Origin: Nocardioides insulae DSM 17944
GTDB taxonomy: Bacteria > Actinomycetota > Actinomycetes > Propionibacteriales > Nocardioidaceae
Length of the DNA stretch: 64,000 bases
Reading direction: 5' to 3'
Assembly (NCBI RefSeq): GCF_000422825.1
Contig: NZ_KE383928.1
Location: 62,001-126,000 of the forward strand
Shown here: positions 16,960-25,127 of the stretch, in pieces
Position numbering within the stretch: the stretch's first letter is position 1
Layout of the letters: every line of letters begins with the position of its first letter
Position numbers and translations under genes: made by a program
Notes under the pieces: generated by a model
Database searches by the model: none
Told to the model about the DNA's origin: nothing
What the model saw: only the letters and a program-made list of their open reading frames with translations

Positions 16960-17691
16960 GTGACCGCTGACATTCATTTCTACTTCGACCCGGTGTGCCC
17001 GTTCGCCTGGATGACCAGCAAGTGGGTGCGGATGGTGCAGGCCCAGCGCGACCACTCGGTGGAGTGGCGCCCGATCTCTCTGCGCCTGATCAACGCCCAC
17101 CTGGACTACGACACCCATTTCCCGGAGGGGTACGACGCGGGTCACACGGCCGGGCTGCGGCTGCTCCGGGTCGCCGGGGCGGCCCGGGAATCCCACGGAC
17201 CGGAGGCGGTCGGGCGGTTCTACGAGGCGATCGGCGCCCGCATCTTCGACACCGACAAGCTGCACGACCTGGTGGGTGAGGACGGTCTCGACCGGCGCGG
17301 CACGGCGGCGTTCGTCGTCCCCGCCCTCGCCGCGGCGGAGCTGCCCGCGGAGCTGGCCGAGGCGCTCGACGACACCGGCCGCGACGGGGAGATCCAGGCG
17401 TCCAGCGACGAGGCGCTCGCCCTGACCGGCAAGGACGTCGGCACCCCGATCATTCACTTCCGCCCGCCTGCGGGAGTTGCGTTCTTCGGCCCGGTGATCA
17501 GCCGCCTGCCGGAGCCCGAGCGCGCCGCCGAACTGTGGGATCACGTCGTCGGGCTGGCTACCTTTCCTGGGTTCGCCGAACTCAAGCGCAGCCTGCGGGA
17601 GCGGCCGCAGTTGCGCGCGTTCGGGGTCGACCCCGAGCAGACCGGCGCGGTCGAGGACTGGCACGCCGGCAGCCGCCGCCTGAAGAAGTAG
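16960..17691 (+). CDS. DsbA/thioredoxin-fold oxidoreductase, mycothiol nitroreductase-like
   Basis: 243 residues. The start ADIHFYFDPVCPFAWMTSKW places it with the DsbA-like family of mycothiol-dependent nitroreductase Rv2466c. The active site is C-P-F-A: Cys 13 is kept but the second Cys of the usual C-P-W-C is Ala, so it must use a single-Cys mechanism with mycothiol as partner. The helical insert and the terminal cis-Pro strand (GTPIIHFRP) are present. The GTG at 16960 has a GAGGAGAGG ribosome site. Six bases separate it from the next gene, a DksA-like protein, so the two probably form an operon. Confidence 0.8.
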   Translation: MTADIHFYFDPVCPFAWMTSKWVRMVQAQRDHSVEWRPISLRLINAHLDYDTHFPEGYDAGHTAGLRLLRVAGAARESHGPEAVGRFYEAIGARIFDTDKLHDLVGEDGLDRRGTAAFVVPALAAAELPAELAEALDDTGRDGEIQASSDEALALTGKDVGTPIIHFRPPAGVAFFGPVISRLPEPERAAELWDHVVGLATFPGFAELKRSLRERPQLRAFGVDPEQTGAVEDWHAGSRRLKK

Positions 17692-17697
17692 CGCAGC

Positions 17698-18030
17698 GTG
17701 ACCGAGGTGGCGCGCGAGCGGCTGGTCAGCGAGCGGGAGCGGTCGGTCCGCCGCGTGCGGGAACTCGACGCCGACTACCGCCAACTGCTCGACTCCGCCT
17801 GGGCGACCAACGTCGACGACGAGCACGACCCCGAGGGCGCGACCACGGCCTTCGAGCGGTCCCACCTCGCCACGGTGCTGGCCCAGGCCAAGGAGACCCT
17901 CGCCGAACTGGACGCCGCGCTGGACCGGTTGGACGCCGGCCGGTACGGCGTCTGCGAGCGGTGCGGCACCGCCATCGCGCCCGCCCGGCTGGGCGCACGT
18001 CCCACCGCCCGCACCTGCGTCTCCTGTTGA
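17698..18030 (+). CDS. TraR/DksA-type zinc-finger protein
   Basis: 110 residues. Residues 1-75 form a charged coiled-coil-like hairpin (RERLVSERERSVRRVRELDA and an ETLAELDAALDRLDAG helix). The end has the DksA zinc motif CERCG...CVSC with Cys pairs separated by about 17 residues (GTAIAPARLGARPTARTC). DksA-like proteins bind the secondary channel of RNA polymerase. Whether the acidic tip is present here is unclear, although ATNVDDEHDPE offers candidate acidic residues. The short actinobacterial forms are mostly uncharacterised. Starts with GTG six bases after the thioredoxin-fold gene. Confidence 0.82.
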   Translation: MTEVARERLVSERERSVRRVRELDADYRQLLDSAWATNVDDEHDPEGATTAFERSHLATVLAQAKETLAELDAALDRLDAGRYGVCERCGTAIAPARLGARPTARTCVSC

Positions 18031-18112
18031 GCCGGGTCAGCGCAGCGGCCAGGTCGGACCCCGCGAGCGACGATTGCCTACCCGGGTGCTGGGTCGACTG
18101 CGTGAGCGGGGG

Positions 18113-18868
18113 TCACGGACGGTCGCCCGGCGGCGTGAAGGCGGCGATCGCATCCGCGTCGCTGTTCGCGGCCCGGATGTACTCATCCGCCCAGGCCCGG
18201 CGCTGCGGGTAGTGCGAGCCGGCGACGACGGCCTCCACCGCGGCGTCCACGTCGATGACGGTGCGCTCGAGCCGGACTCCGCCGTCGCGGAGCAGGGCCC
18301 AGCTCCCGCCGGGCCGGCCGTAGGGCATCCCGACGCTGCCGGCGTTGATCACCAGCCGCCGGTCGACGAGCCGGAGGAACGGCATGTGGGTGTGCCCGCA
18401 GACGACCGTGCGGTGGTCGGTGGGGAGGTCGGCCAGGGCCGCCCGCCACCGGCTCAACGGGGAGTCGACCAGGACGATCTCGTCGTCGCGGCGGGGGCTT
18501 CCGTGGCAGAACACGACGGGACCGAAGCCGTCGACCTCGATGACCAGCGGGTGCGGCAGTTCCGCCAGGAGGTCCACCTGGTCCTCGGAGAGTTGGTCCG
18601 CGGCCCACGCGGTGATGCCGTCCGGGGCCTCGGTGCTCGGACCGCGCCGGAGCGCGACCAGTTCGCGATCGGCATTGCCCCGGACGAGTCGGATCCGGTC
18701 ACCCTCGGCGAGGAGGCGCTCGAGGACCTCTCTGGGCTGCGGGCCGGAGGCATGATCGCCGGTGACCACGATCAGGTCGGCGCCACCTACCTCGGGTTCG
18801 GCGAGGATCGCTTCGAGGACCGGCAGCACGCCGTGGATGTCGGAGAGCACCACCACCGAGTTCGCCAC
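18113..18868 (-). CDS. Calcineurin-like metallophosphoesterase (YfcE/CpdA-like)
   Basis: 251 residues. The five metal motifs are visible: LSDIHG near residue 8, VVTGDHASGP near 35 (GDx), RGNAD near 64 (GNxD, the N-H/D step), FCHGSP near 126 and VVCGHTHMPF near 165 (GHTH). This fits the binuclear metallophosphoesterase family acting on small phosphodiesters, cyclic nucleotides or phosphoproteins. The GTG at 18868 has GACCCT six bases upstream, suggesting leaderless start. The preceding same-strand gene (aldo/keto reductase) ends 40 bases upstream, so read-through is also possible. Confidence 0.85.
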   Translation of the reverse strand: MANSVVVLSDIHGVLPVLEAILAEPEVGGADLIVVTGDHASGPQPREVLERLLAEGDRIRLVRGNADRELVALRRGPSTEAPDGITAWAADQLSEDQVDLLAELPHPLVIEVDGFGPVVFCHGSPRRDDEIVLVDSPLSRWRAALADLPTDHRTVVCGHTHMPFLRLVDRRLVINAGSVGMPYGRPGGSWALLRDGGVRLERTVIDVDAAVEAVVAGSHYPQRRAWADEYIRAANSDADAIAAFTPPGDRP

Positions 18869-18908
18869 CGACCCAGGGTCGCAGACGCTGCGCCGGAGAC
18901 GTCGGGCG

Positions 18909-19790
18909 TCAGCCGGCCAGGGCAGCCCTGACCAGATCGAGCTCGAGCAGTTCCTCCGCGGTGAGCTCGATCGAGGCGGCGGCGAGGTTGGCCCGCACGT
19001 GCCGGACGCTGGTGGCGCCGGGCAGCGGGACCACCGGTGAGCCGTGCCGGCGTTGCTGGTGGTGGACCCAGGCCAGCGCGACCTGGGCGGGGGTGACCCC
19101 GAGGCGATCCGCCGGCCGCGACAGTGCCCGCCGTACGTCGTCCGGCGCCCGGTCGCTCGTGAGGTGGCCGTGTCCAAGCGGCGAGTGGGCCACCAGTGCG
19201 ATGCCCAGGTCGGCAAGGATCGGGAGGAAGTCCTCGGCGGCGTGGGACACCAACGACCACTGCTCCTGGAGCGCGGTCACGGGGTGCACGGCGTGGGCGC
19301 GGCGGAGATCCTCGACGGTCACGTTCGACAGCCCGATCGCGCGGATCTTCCCGGCGGTGACCAGCTCCGCCATGGCGGTGACCGTCTCCTCGATGGGGGT
19401 CTCCTCGCTGCGGTGGTGCAGGTAGTAGAGATCGATGGCGTCCACACCGAGCCGCCGCAGACTGGCCTCACAGGAGCGCACCACGGCGTCGGCGTCCGCG
19501 CGGACATGCCACTCGTCGGAACCCCCGGACCCGTCCCACACCACCCCGAACTTCGAGCACAGCACGACCTCGTCGCGGCGGCCGGCGATGGTGCCGCCGA
19601 CGAGTTCCTCGTTGCCGTAGAGCTCCGCTGTGTCGAGCAGGGTGACGCCGGCGTCCAAGGCGGCGTGCACGACGGTGACCGGGTCGCGATCGGGTTCGTC
19701 GGGACCTGCCGGTCCGGGGTCGCGCAACCGCATCAGACCGAGCCCCTGCCGTGGCGGGGCGTCGTCGGGCCAGAGGGGAAAACGCGCCAT
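18909..19790 (-). CDS. Aldo/keto reductase
   Basis: 293 residues. The AKR catalytic tetrad is in place: Asp 53 and Tyr 58 in DTAELYGNEE, Lys 80 in CSKFG and His 125 in YYLHHRS. The C-terminal VPLPGATSVRHVRANLAA strand and helix bind the NADPH 2'-phosphate in this family. Closest in appearance to the AKR13-like group of putative aldehyde reductases (YakC type). Cytosolic NADPH-dependent reduction of an aldehyde or ketone is expected. The ATG at 19790 has a TAGCGT -10 box six bases upstream. It is divergent from the dimethylglycine oxidase-like gene, which could yield formaldehyde as a by-product, though a functional link is only inferred. Confidence 0.88.
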   Translation of the reverse strand: MARFPLWPDDAPPRQGLGLMRLRDPGPAGPDEPDRDPVTVVHAALDAGVTLLDTAELYGNEELVGGTIAGRRDEVVLCSKFGVVWDGSGGSDEWHVRADADAVVRSCEASLRRLGVDAIDLYYLHHRSEETPIEETVTAMAELVTAGKIRAIGLSNVTVEDLRRAHAVHPVTALQEQWSLVSHAAEDFLPILADLGIALVAHSPLGHGHLTSDRAPDDVRRALSRPADRLGVTPAQVALAWVHHQQRRHGSPVVPLPGATSVRHVRANLAAASIELTAEELLELDLVRAALAG

Positions 19791-19796
19791 GTCCTC

Positions 19797-19802
19797 ACGC
19801 TA
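19797..19802 (-). promoter_or_regulatory. Leaderless-type -10 box (TAGCGT) for the aldo/keto reductase
   Basis: TAGCGT on the minus strand ends six bases before the ATG at 19790, in the divergent promoter shared with the flavoprotein at 19968. Confidence 0.45.
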
Positions 19803-19967
19803 GAAGGTCAACCTCGGTTCAGGTCAACGCTCCGGTCCGGGTCGACGCCCGGGTGGGCCGGCGCGCGCCGGCCCACCGGAGCATGGTCAAGGCGGCGATC
19901 GCTGCCCTATGGTCGTCGGACCGAGCCGTTCCCGCATCTCACACCGTGAGGGATCGAGGTGAGCGCC

Positions 19968-22478
19968 ATGGCGCTTCCCACCCAGGCAGACATCGTCGTG
20001 ATCGGCGCCGGCATCGTGGGCAGTTCGCTGGTGCGACATCTGGCCGGGCTCGGCTGGCGCGACATCCTGCTGATCGACAAGGGGCCGCTGCCGGATCCGG
20101 GCGGCTCGACCGGGCACGCGTCCAACTTCATCTTCCCGGTCGACCACTCCCAGGAGATGACCGCGCTGACCCTCGACTCGATGCGGCAGTACGCCGACCT
20201 CGGGGTGCTCACCGGCTGCGGCGCGATCGAGGTGTCCCGCACCGAGGAGCGCGACCAGGAGCTGCACCGCAGGATGTCCTCGGCCCGGGCCTGGGGTGTC
20301 GAGACCGAGCTGATCGGGCCCGACCGGATCCAGGAGCTGGTGCCCTGGATCCGGGCGGACCTGCTGCGCTGCGGCTTCTTCACCCCCTCCGGCGGGGTGG
20401 TCGATCCGGTGCGGGCCGGCGAACTGCTCCGGACCCGCGCGGCCGAACTGGGCGGGCTGAGGGTGGCGGCCGAGGTCGAGGTGCTCGGCATCGACACCAT
20501 GCCTGGCGGGGGCAGGCCCCGGGTGTCCGGCGTACGCACCGATCAGGGCGCGGTCGCCACCGAGACCGTGGTCGTGGCCTGCGGCGTGTGGAGCCCGGCG
20601 GTCGCCGCCCTGGCGGGTGCTCGGATCCCGCTCACGCCCACGGTGCACCAGATGATGGACCTCGGACCGATCCCGGAGCTCGCGGCGACCGGCGTCGAGA
20701 TCAGCTTCCCGGTCGTCCGCGACATGGACGAGAGGATGTACGAGCGGCAGCGTGGCGCCGATCTCGAGGTCGGCTCCTATGCCCACCGGGCGATCCTGCA
20801 CCGGCCGGCCGAGATCCCGCCGCTGGGCTCCGGGCCGCAGACCTCACCGACCCGGATGCCGTTCACCCACCCCGACTTCGGGGACCAGTTGACCGCGGCC
20901 AGGCGGCTCTTCCCGAGCCTGCTCGACCGTCCCGGTGTCACCGAGCAGGATGCCATCAACGGTCTGCTCTCGCTCACCCCCGACGGCGCCCCGCTGCTCG
21001 GGGAGACTCCGGAGGTGGCCGGCCTCTGGTCGGCGGCGGCCGTGTGGATCAAGGAGGGGCCGGGCGTCGGCCGGGCGGTGGCCGAACTGCTCACCCACGG
21101 TGCTTCGGAGGTCGATGTCCACGGGGCCGACATCGCCCGCTTCTACCCCGTCCAGCGCAGCGAGTCGCACGTCCGGGCCCGGGCCGCGGAGGGGTTCCCC
21201 AGGATCTACGGCATCGCCCACCCGCGTGAGCAGTGGGGGAGCCACCGCGGCGTACGCGTCAGCCCCTTCCACTCCCGGGAGGTGACCCTGGGGGCGGAGT
21301 TCTTCGAGGTGGGTGGCTGGGAGCGGCCGCAGTGGTACGCCGCCAACGAGCCGCTCCTGGACGAGTACGCCGACCAGGTGACCCGCCGGGCGCACGAATG
21401 GGACGCCCGCTGGTGGTCGCCGATCATCGAGGCCGAGCACCTCGCCATGCGGGAGCGTGTCGCGATGATCGACCTCACGCCGTTCGCGGTCTTCGACGTC
21501 ACCGGCACCGAGGCGCTCAGCTACCTCCAGCGGCTCGCGGTGGCTCAGGTGGACCGGCCGGTCGGCCGGGTGATCTACACCCCGCTGCTCGACCCGCACG
21601 GCGGGTTCCGGGCCGACCTGACCATCCTGCGACTGGGCGTGCGGCACTTCCGGGTGGTCACCGGCGGGGCCGACGGTGCGCGCGACCTCGCCTGGTTCAC
21701 CGCGCAGCTCCCCGCTGACGGGGTCGCACTCGCAGACCTCACCTCGGCGGTGTGCACGATCGGTCTGTGGGGCCCGCGCGCTCGCGACCTCGTCTCGGGT
21801 CTGACCGACGCGGACCTCACGGCGTCCGGGTTCGAGTTCGGCGCCGTCCGAGATGTCGAACTGGCCGGCATCCCCACCCAGATGGTCCGCATCTCCTACG
21901 TCGGCGACCTCGGCTGGGAGATCCACCTCCCGACCGAGCTGGGCGGCGCGCTGTGGGATGCCCTTCGCGAAGCCGGCGCGCCTCACCGCCTGATCGTGGC
22001 CGGGGCGGGCGTCTACGGCACCACCGGCCGGCTGGAGAAGGCCCACCGGCTGATGGGCGCCGAGCTCACGTCGGACTACGACCCGGTCGAGGCCGGGCTG
22101 GCGCTGCCCCGGGTGAAGGACGCCGACTTCGTCGGCAAGGCGTCCTATCTGCAGGCCCGGGGGCGCGATCCTGCGGCGACACTGTGCACGCTCGCCCTCG
22201 CCCCGGGGGTGGAGCGGTGCCCCACCGGTCACGAACCCATCCTCGATCCGGCCGGTGGGCCGATCCTCGACGCGCGGGGGCGGCGCTCCTTCGTCACCAG
22301 TGCCGGCCCGGCCCCCTCGCTGCGGCGCTACCTCCTGCTCGGCTACCTGCCCCCGGCGTACGCCGTCCTAGGCACGCACCTTCAGATCGACTACCTCGGC
22401 GAACGGCTCCCGGCCGAGGTGCTCACCGTGGGACGCACCGCCCCGTTCGACCCGGAGATGTCGCGGCCGAAGGGGTAA
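19968..22478 (+). CDS. Dimethylglycine oxidase/sarcosine dehydrogenase-like flavoprotein fused to GcvT
   Basis: 836 residues. Residues 1-380 form an FAD oxidase domain (IVVIGAGIVGSSLVRHLAG; GGSTGHASNFIFP with the His that in Arthrobacter dimethylglycine oxidase holds FAD covalently). An FAO_M linker follows, and residues 430-830 are a GcvT-type aminomethyltransferase with folate-binding barrel. The family demethylates N-methyl amines such as dimethylglycine or sarcosine and passes the methyl carbon to tetrahydrofolate as methylene-THF. Length matches bacterial dimethylglycine oxidase (about 830). The ATG at 19968 follows GAGGTGA by five bases. A GTG at 19959 is the alternative start. Downstream folate genes at 25-29 kb fit the same one-carbon theme. 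Confidence 0.85.
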   Translation: MALPTQADIVVIGAGIVGSSLVRHLAGLGWRDILLIDKGPLPDPGGSTGHASNFIFPVDHSQEMTALTLDSMRQYADLGVLTGCGAIEVSRTEERDQELHRRMSSARAWGVETELIGPDRIQELVPWIRADLLRCGFFTPSGGVVDPVRAGELLRTRAAELGGLRVAAEVEVLGIDTMPGGGRPRVSGVRTDQGAVATETVVVACGVWSPAVAALAGARIPLTPTVHQMMDLGPIPELAATGVEISFPVVRDMDERMYERQRGADLEVGSYAHRAILHRPAEIPPLGSGPQTSPTRMPFTHPDFGDQLTAARRLFPSLLDRPGVTEQDAINGLLSLTPDGAPLLGETPEVAGLWSAAAVWIKEGPGVGRAVAELLTHGASEVDVHGADIARFYPVQRSESHVRARAAEGFPRIYGIAHPREQWGSHRGVRVSPFHSREVTLGAEFFEVGGWERPQWYAANEPLLDEYADQVTRRAHEWDARWWSPIIEAEHLAMRERVAMIDLTPFAVFDVTGTEALSYLQRLAVAQVDRPVGRVIYTPLLDPHGGFRADLTILRLGVRHFRVVTGGADGARDLAWFTAQLPADGVALADLTSAVCTIGLWGPRARDLVSGLTDADLTASGFEFGAVRDVELAGIPTQMVRISYVGDLGWEIHLPTELGGALWDALREAGAPHRLIVAGAGVYGTTGRLEKAHRLMGAELTSDYDPVEAGLALPRVKDADFVGKASYLQARGRDPAATLCTLALAPGVERCPTGHEPILDPAGGPILDARGRRSFVTSAGPAPSLRRYLLLGYLPPAYAVLGTHLQIDYLGERLPAEVLTVGRTAPFDPEMSRPKG

Positions 22479-22500
22479 ACCCCGCGCCGGGGTCGCGCGT

Positions 22501-23118
22501 GTGAGTAGCGTGAACGCTCATGCCACCCGAGGCGCGCCGTTGACGGGCCCACCTGCCGGATCCGATGCCGCCGGCCGCTCCGAGGCGGATCAGGTCCTGG
22601 CCGAGCTGTATGCCGCCCACTGGAACCGGCTGGTGCGCACCGCGGCGCTGCTGGTGCGCGACACCGAGACCGCCGAGGACGTGGTGCAGGAGGCGTTCGT
22701 GGCGCTGCACCGGCACTGGGGGCGGCTGCGTGAGCCCGACCTCGCGCTGGCCTACCTGCGACGGAGCGTGGTCAACGGGGCCAGGTCCGCGCTGCGGCGT
22801 CGCACGGTGGCCACCCGATTCCTGGCCAAGCACGGCCCGGCCCGGTCCGAGGAACGTGTGGAGCCGGCGGAGGAGAGCGCGCTCGCCCGGACCGGGCACG
22901 AGGCGGTGCTCGAGGGTCTCCAGTCGCTGGCGAGGCGGCAACGGGAGGTGGTCGTGCTGCGCTACTACGCCGACCTCTCCGAGGCGGAGACGGCAGACAT
23001 GTTGGGAATCAGCCGAGGGGCGGTCAAGAGTCACGCCTCGAGAGGGCTGGCGAAGCTTCGCGGTCTGTTGCACGAGGACCGGTCGGGGCGGGCGGAAGGT
23101 GGGACGAGCGATGAGTGA
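22501..23118 (+). CDS. SigE-family ECF RNA polymerase sigma factor
   Basis: 205 residues. Region 2 is LYAAHWNRLVRTAALLVRDT, then AEDVVQEAFVALHRHWGRL. Region 4 is REVVVLRYYADLSEAETADM and the ISRGAVKSHASRGLAKLR helix-turn-helix. It lacks region 3, as ECF factors do. The SigE-70 group without an obvious zinc anti-sigma is common in actinobacteria. The next gene overlaps it by eight bases and encodes a membrane protein with a short cytosolic N-terminus, the natural candidate for its control. Starts with GTG 23 bases after the oxidase gene, but the terminator or promoter boundary was not found. Confidence 0.85.
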   Translation: MSSVNAHATRGAPLTGPPAGSDAAGRSEADQVLAELYAAHWNRLVRTAALLVRDTETAEDVVQEAFVALHRHWGRLREPDLALAYLRRSVVNGARSALRRRTVATRFLAKHGPARSEERVEPAEESALARTGHEAVLEGLQSLARRQREVVVLRYYADLSEAETADMLGISRGAVKSHASRGLAKLRGLLHEDRSGRAEGGTSDE

Positions 23119-24133
23119 ACCCGAGAAGTGGGCCCGAGACCTGCTGGCACGTGCTGCGGAGGAGGTCGAGCCGGGCCGGCGCTGGGAGGAGATCCAGCGG
23201 GCGACGACGGACCGGCGTACGAACCGGCGAGGCTGGTGGCTCGCCGGCGGCAGCGCCGTGGCGGTCGCCGCCGTAGCCGCGGTCGCCGCGGTCGTGGTGA
23301 CCCGCCCTTCACCACCGCCGCCCGAGCCCCAGCCCGCCGGCCCGAGCGACACGCCGGCCGCGGTCGAGTCGACGTCCCCGACGAATGAGGGAGCCGCTGC
23401 CGCGGTGTACTTCGCCGGCGACACCCCGCAGGGGCCGCGCCTGTACCGGGAGTTCCGGACGGTGGAGACCCGGTTCCTCGACCCCGTCAGGCTCTCGATC
23501 GAGGGGGACGCCGAGGACCCCGACTACGGCAGCCTGTGGCCCGAGGGCGCCGAGGCCGACGGGGTCACCTACTACGACGAACCCAGCGGCGGTCTCCTGC
23601 AGGTCGATCTCACCGACGCCTCCCTGCGCGAACGGCCGGCCGGCATGACCGAGGACGAGGCCCGCCTGGCGATCCAACAGGTGGTCTACACCGCTCAGGC
23701 CGAAGCGGGAGCGCGGGCCCCGGTGACGTTCGAGGTCGAGGGTGAGCAACTCGAGCAGGTGCTCGGCGTACCCATGCAGCAGGTGGGCGATACCTGGCAG
23801 GTCGCCCACGCGGCCCCGTTGGACACGCTCTCCCGGGTCAGTCTCTCCGACCCCGCGGAGGGCACGGTGGTCGGCGACGGCGCCCTCGAGGTCAACGGTG
23901 CGGCCAACGCGTTCGAGGCGAACGTGGTGCTCACCGTCTCGGACGGTCCCCGGGTGCTGCGGCAGGAACCGGTCACCGCCTCGGGGTGGATGGGTGAGCG
24001 GCTCTTCCCGTTCGAGACCCGGCTGGACTTGAGCGGCTTGCCGCCCGGCGAGTACGTCCTGACCGCGCGCGTCGACGAGCCGACCGAGGACCCTCAGGTC
24101 TTCAGCGACACGCGCACCTTCGTGGTGGAGTGA
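23111..24133 (+). CDS. Membrane protein with GerMN and Gmad2 domains (possible SigE partner)
   Basis: 340 residues. Residues 1-42 are cytosolic (EPEKWARDLLARAAEEVEPG, basic RTNRRG), then one membrane helix (about 43-65), a Pro-rich linker, a GerMN domain (VYFAGDTPQGPRLYREFRTV through IEGDAEDPDYGSLWP, near residues 95-215) and a C-terminal immunoglobulin-like Gmad2 domain (VSLSDPAEGTVV to the end). Both outer domains are named from spore germination proteins but occur widely in non-sporulating bacteria as cell-surface sensors. There is no His-x3-Cys-x2-Cys anti-sigma motif in the N-terminal part. The eight-base overlap with the sigma factor suggests a linked role. ATG at 23111. Confidence 0.82.
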   Translation: MSEPEKWARDLLARAAEEVEPGRRWEEIQRATTDRRTNRRGWWLAGGSAVAVAAVAAVAAVVVTRPSPPPPEPQPAGPSDTPAAVESTSPTNEGAAAAVYFAGDTPQGPRLYREFRTVETRFLDPVRLSIEGDAEDPDYGSLWPEGAEADGVTYYDEPSGGLLQVDLTDASLRERPAGMTEDEARLAIQQVVYTAQAEAGARAPVTFEVEGEQLEQVLGVPMQQVGDTWQVAHAAPLDTLSRVSLSDPAEGTVVGDGALEVNGAANAFEANVVLTVSDGPRVLRQEPVTASGWMGERLFPFETRLDLSGLPPGEYVLTARVDEPTEDPQVFSDTRTFVVE

Positions 24134-24148
24134 GGCCGGATCCGCTCC

Positions 24149-24931
24149 TCACCCCGCGCTGAACCGGAGCCGGCGGGAGATCTCTCCGGCGCAGGCCAGG
24201 AGGGTTTCTCTGACCCGGGGGAAGGCCTCTTCGGTGAGGCGGTAGCCGGGGCCGGCGGCGCTCAGCGCCGCCACCACCTCGCCGGTGTGGTCGCGGATCG
24301 GCGCGGCGACCGCGTGCAATCCGACCTCGTACTCCTCCTGCGCGTAGCTATACCCCTGCCGGCGTACGGCGCGTAGCTCCCGGCGCAGGGCCGCGCGGGT
24401 GGTGATGGTGTGCGTCGTGAACCGCTCCAGCCGGTGGGGGAGTACGGCCGCCAGTTCGTCGGCGGCGAGGTGGGCGAGCAGGATCTTGCCGCTGGACGTG
24501 GCGTGTGGGGCGGTCCGCTGGCCGACCCAGTTGCGGGTGGCCACCGCGGAGGAGCCCTCCGCCTGGCAGACGTTGATCGTCATGCCCTCGCGGAGGATGG
24601 CGACGTTGCAGGTCTCGTCCAGCTCGGCGGCCAGGCCCTCGCAGAACGGCTGGGCCACCGTGCTGACGTCCAGGGTGGCCGCGGTGGCGGCGGCCAGCCG
24701 CAGGCACCCCGGGCCGAGCCGATACCCACCGCTCCCGCGAGGCGGGGCCACCAGGTCGTGCCCGACGAGCACGCTCACCAGCCGCGACACCGTCGATCGG
24801 TGTACGCCGAGCTCCCGCGCCAGCGCGCCCAGCGACGCCTGCTCGTCGCGGGCCAGGATCTCCAGGACGCCGAGCGCCCGGTCGACCGAGCGGACGGGGC
24901 CCACGGTGGTCGCGGTCGCGTCCTCGCTCAT
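24149..24931 (-). CDS. IclR-family regulator, divergent to the folate demethylation operon
   Basis: 260 residues. The N-terminal winged helix-turn-helix (SVDRALGVLEILARDEQASL, then LGVHRSTVSRLVSVLVGHDL) and the C-terminal effector domain (ATSSGKILLAHLAADEL, YEVGLHAVAAPIRDHTGEVV) are both typical. It is likely a repressor or activator of the DmdA-like, MetF-like and Fhs genes starting 196 bases away on the opposite strand. Two TTGCG-type dyads lie in that gap. The effector is unknown, perhaps the methylated substrate or its product. The ATG at 24931 has a TAGGGT -10 box six bases upstream. Confidence 0.87.
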   Translation of the reverse strand: MSEDATATTVGPVRSVDRALGVLEILARDEQASLGALARELGVHRSTVSRLVSVLVGHDLVAPPRGSGGYRLGPGCLRLAAATAATLDVSTVAQPFCEGLAAELDETCNVAILREGMTINVCQAEGSSAVATRNWVGQRTAPHATSSGKILLAHLAADELAAVLPHRLERFTTHTITTRAALRRELRAVRRQGYSYAQEEYEVGLHAVAAPIRDHTGEVVAALSAAGPGYRLTEEAFPRVRETLLACAGEISRRLRFSAG

Positions 24932-24937
24932 GCCACC

Positions 24938-24943
24938 ACCCTA
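24938..24943 (-). promoter_or_regulatory. Leaderless-type -10 box (TAGGGT) for the IclR gene
   Basis: TAGGGT on the minus strand ends six bases before the ATG at 24931. Confidence 0.45.
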
Positions 24944-24974
24944 GGCCGGGTCGGCGGTCGGGCGTTGGCAGCTG

Positions 24975-25007
24975 TTGCGCTCTACGCACGGGATTGCGCC
25001 TGACGCG
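24975..25007. promoter_or_regulatory. Tandem TTGCG-CGC dyads, candidate IclR operator
   Basis: TTGCGCTCTACGCA (24975-24988) and TTGCGCCTGACGCG (24994-25007) repeat with a 19-base step. Both have an inverted GCG/CGC core around five bases. They lie between the IclR gene and the DmdA-like operon, the expected place for an IclR tetramer site. Confidence 0.5.
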
Positions 25008-25127
25008 GTGCGGTGCTGCACTGGAGGAAGTCAGCGAATCAGGTGCCCCCAGCGTGGCGAAGCCCCGTCCAACGCGTTGGTCCAGGAGGCGCAGGCACGC
25101 TCGCACCAGGGAAACCGGGAGGCCGAG

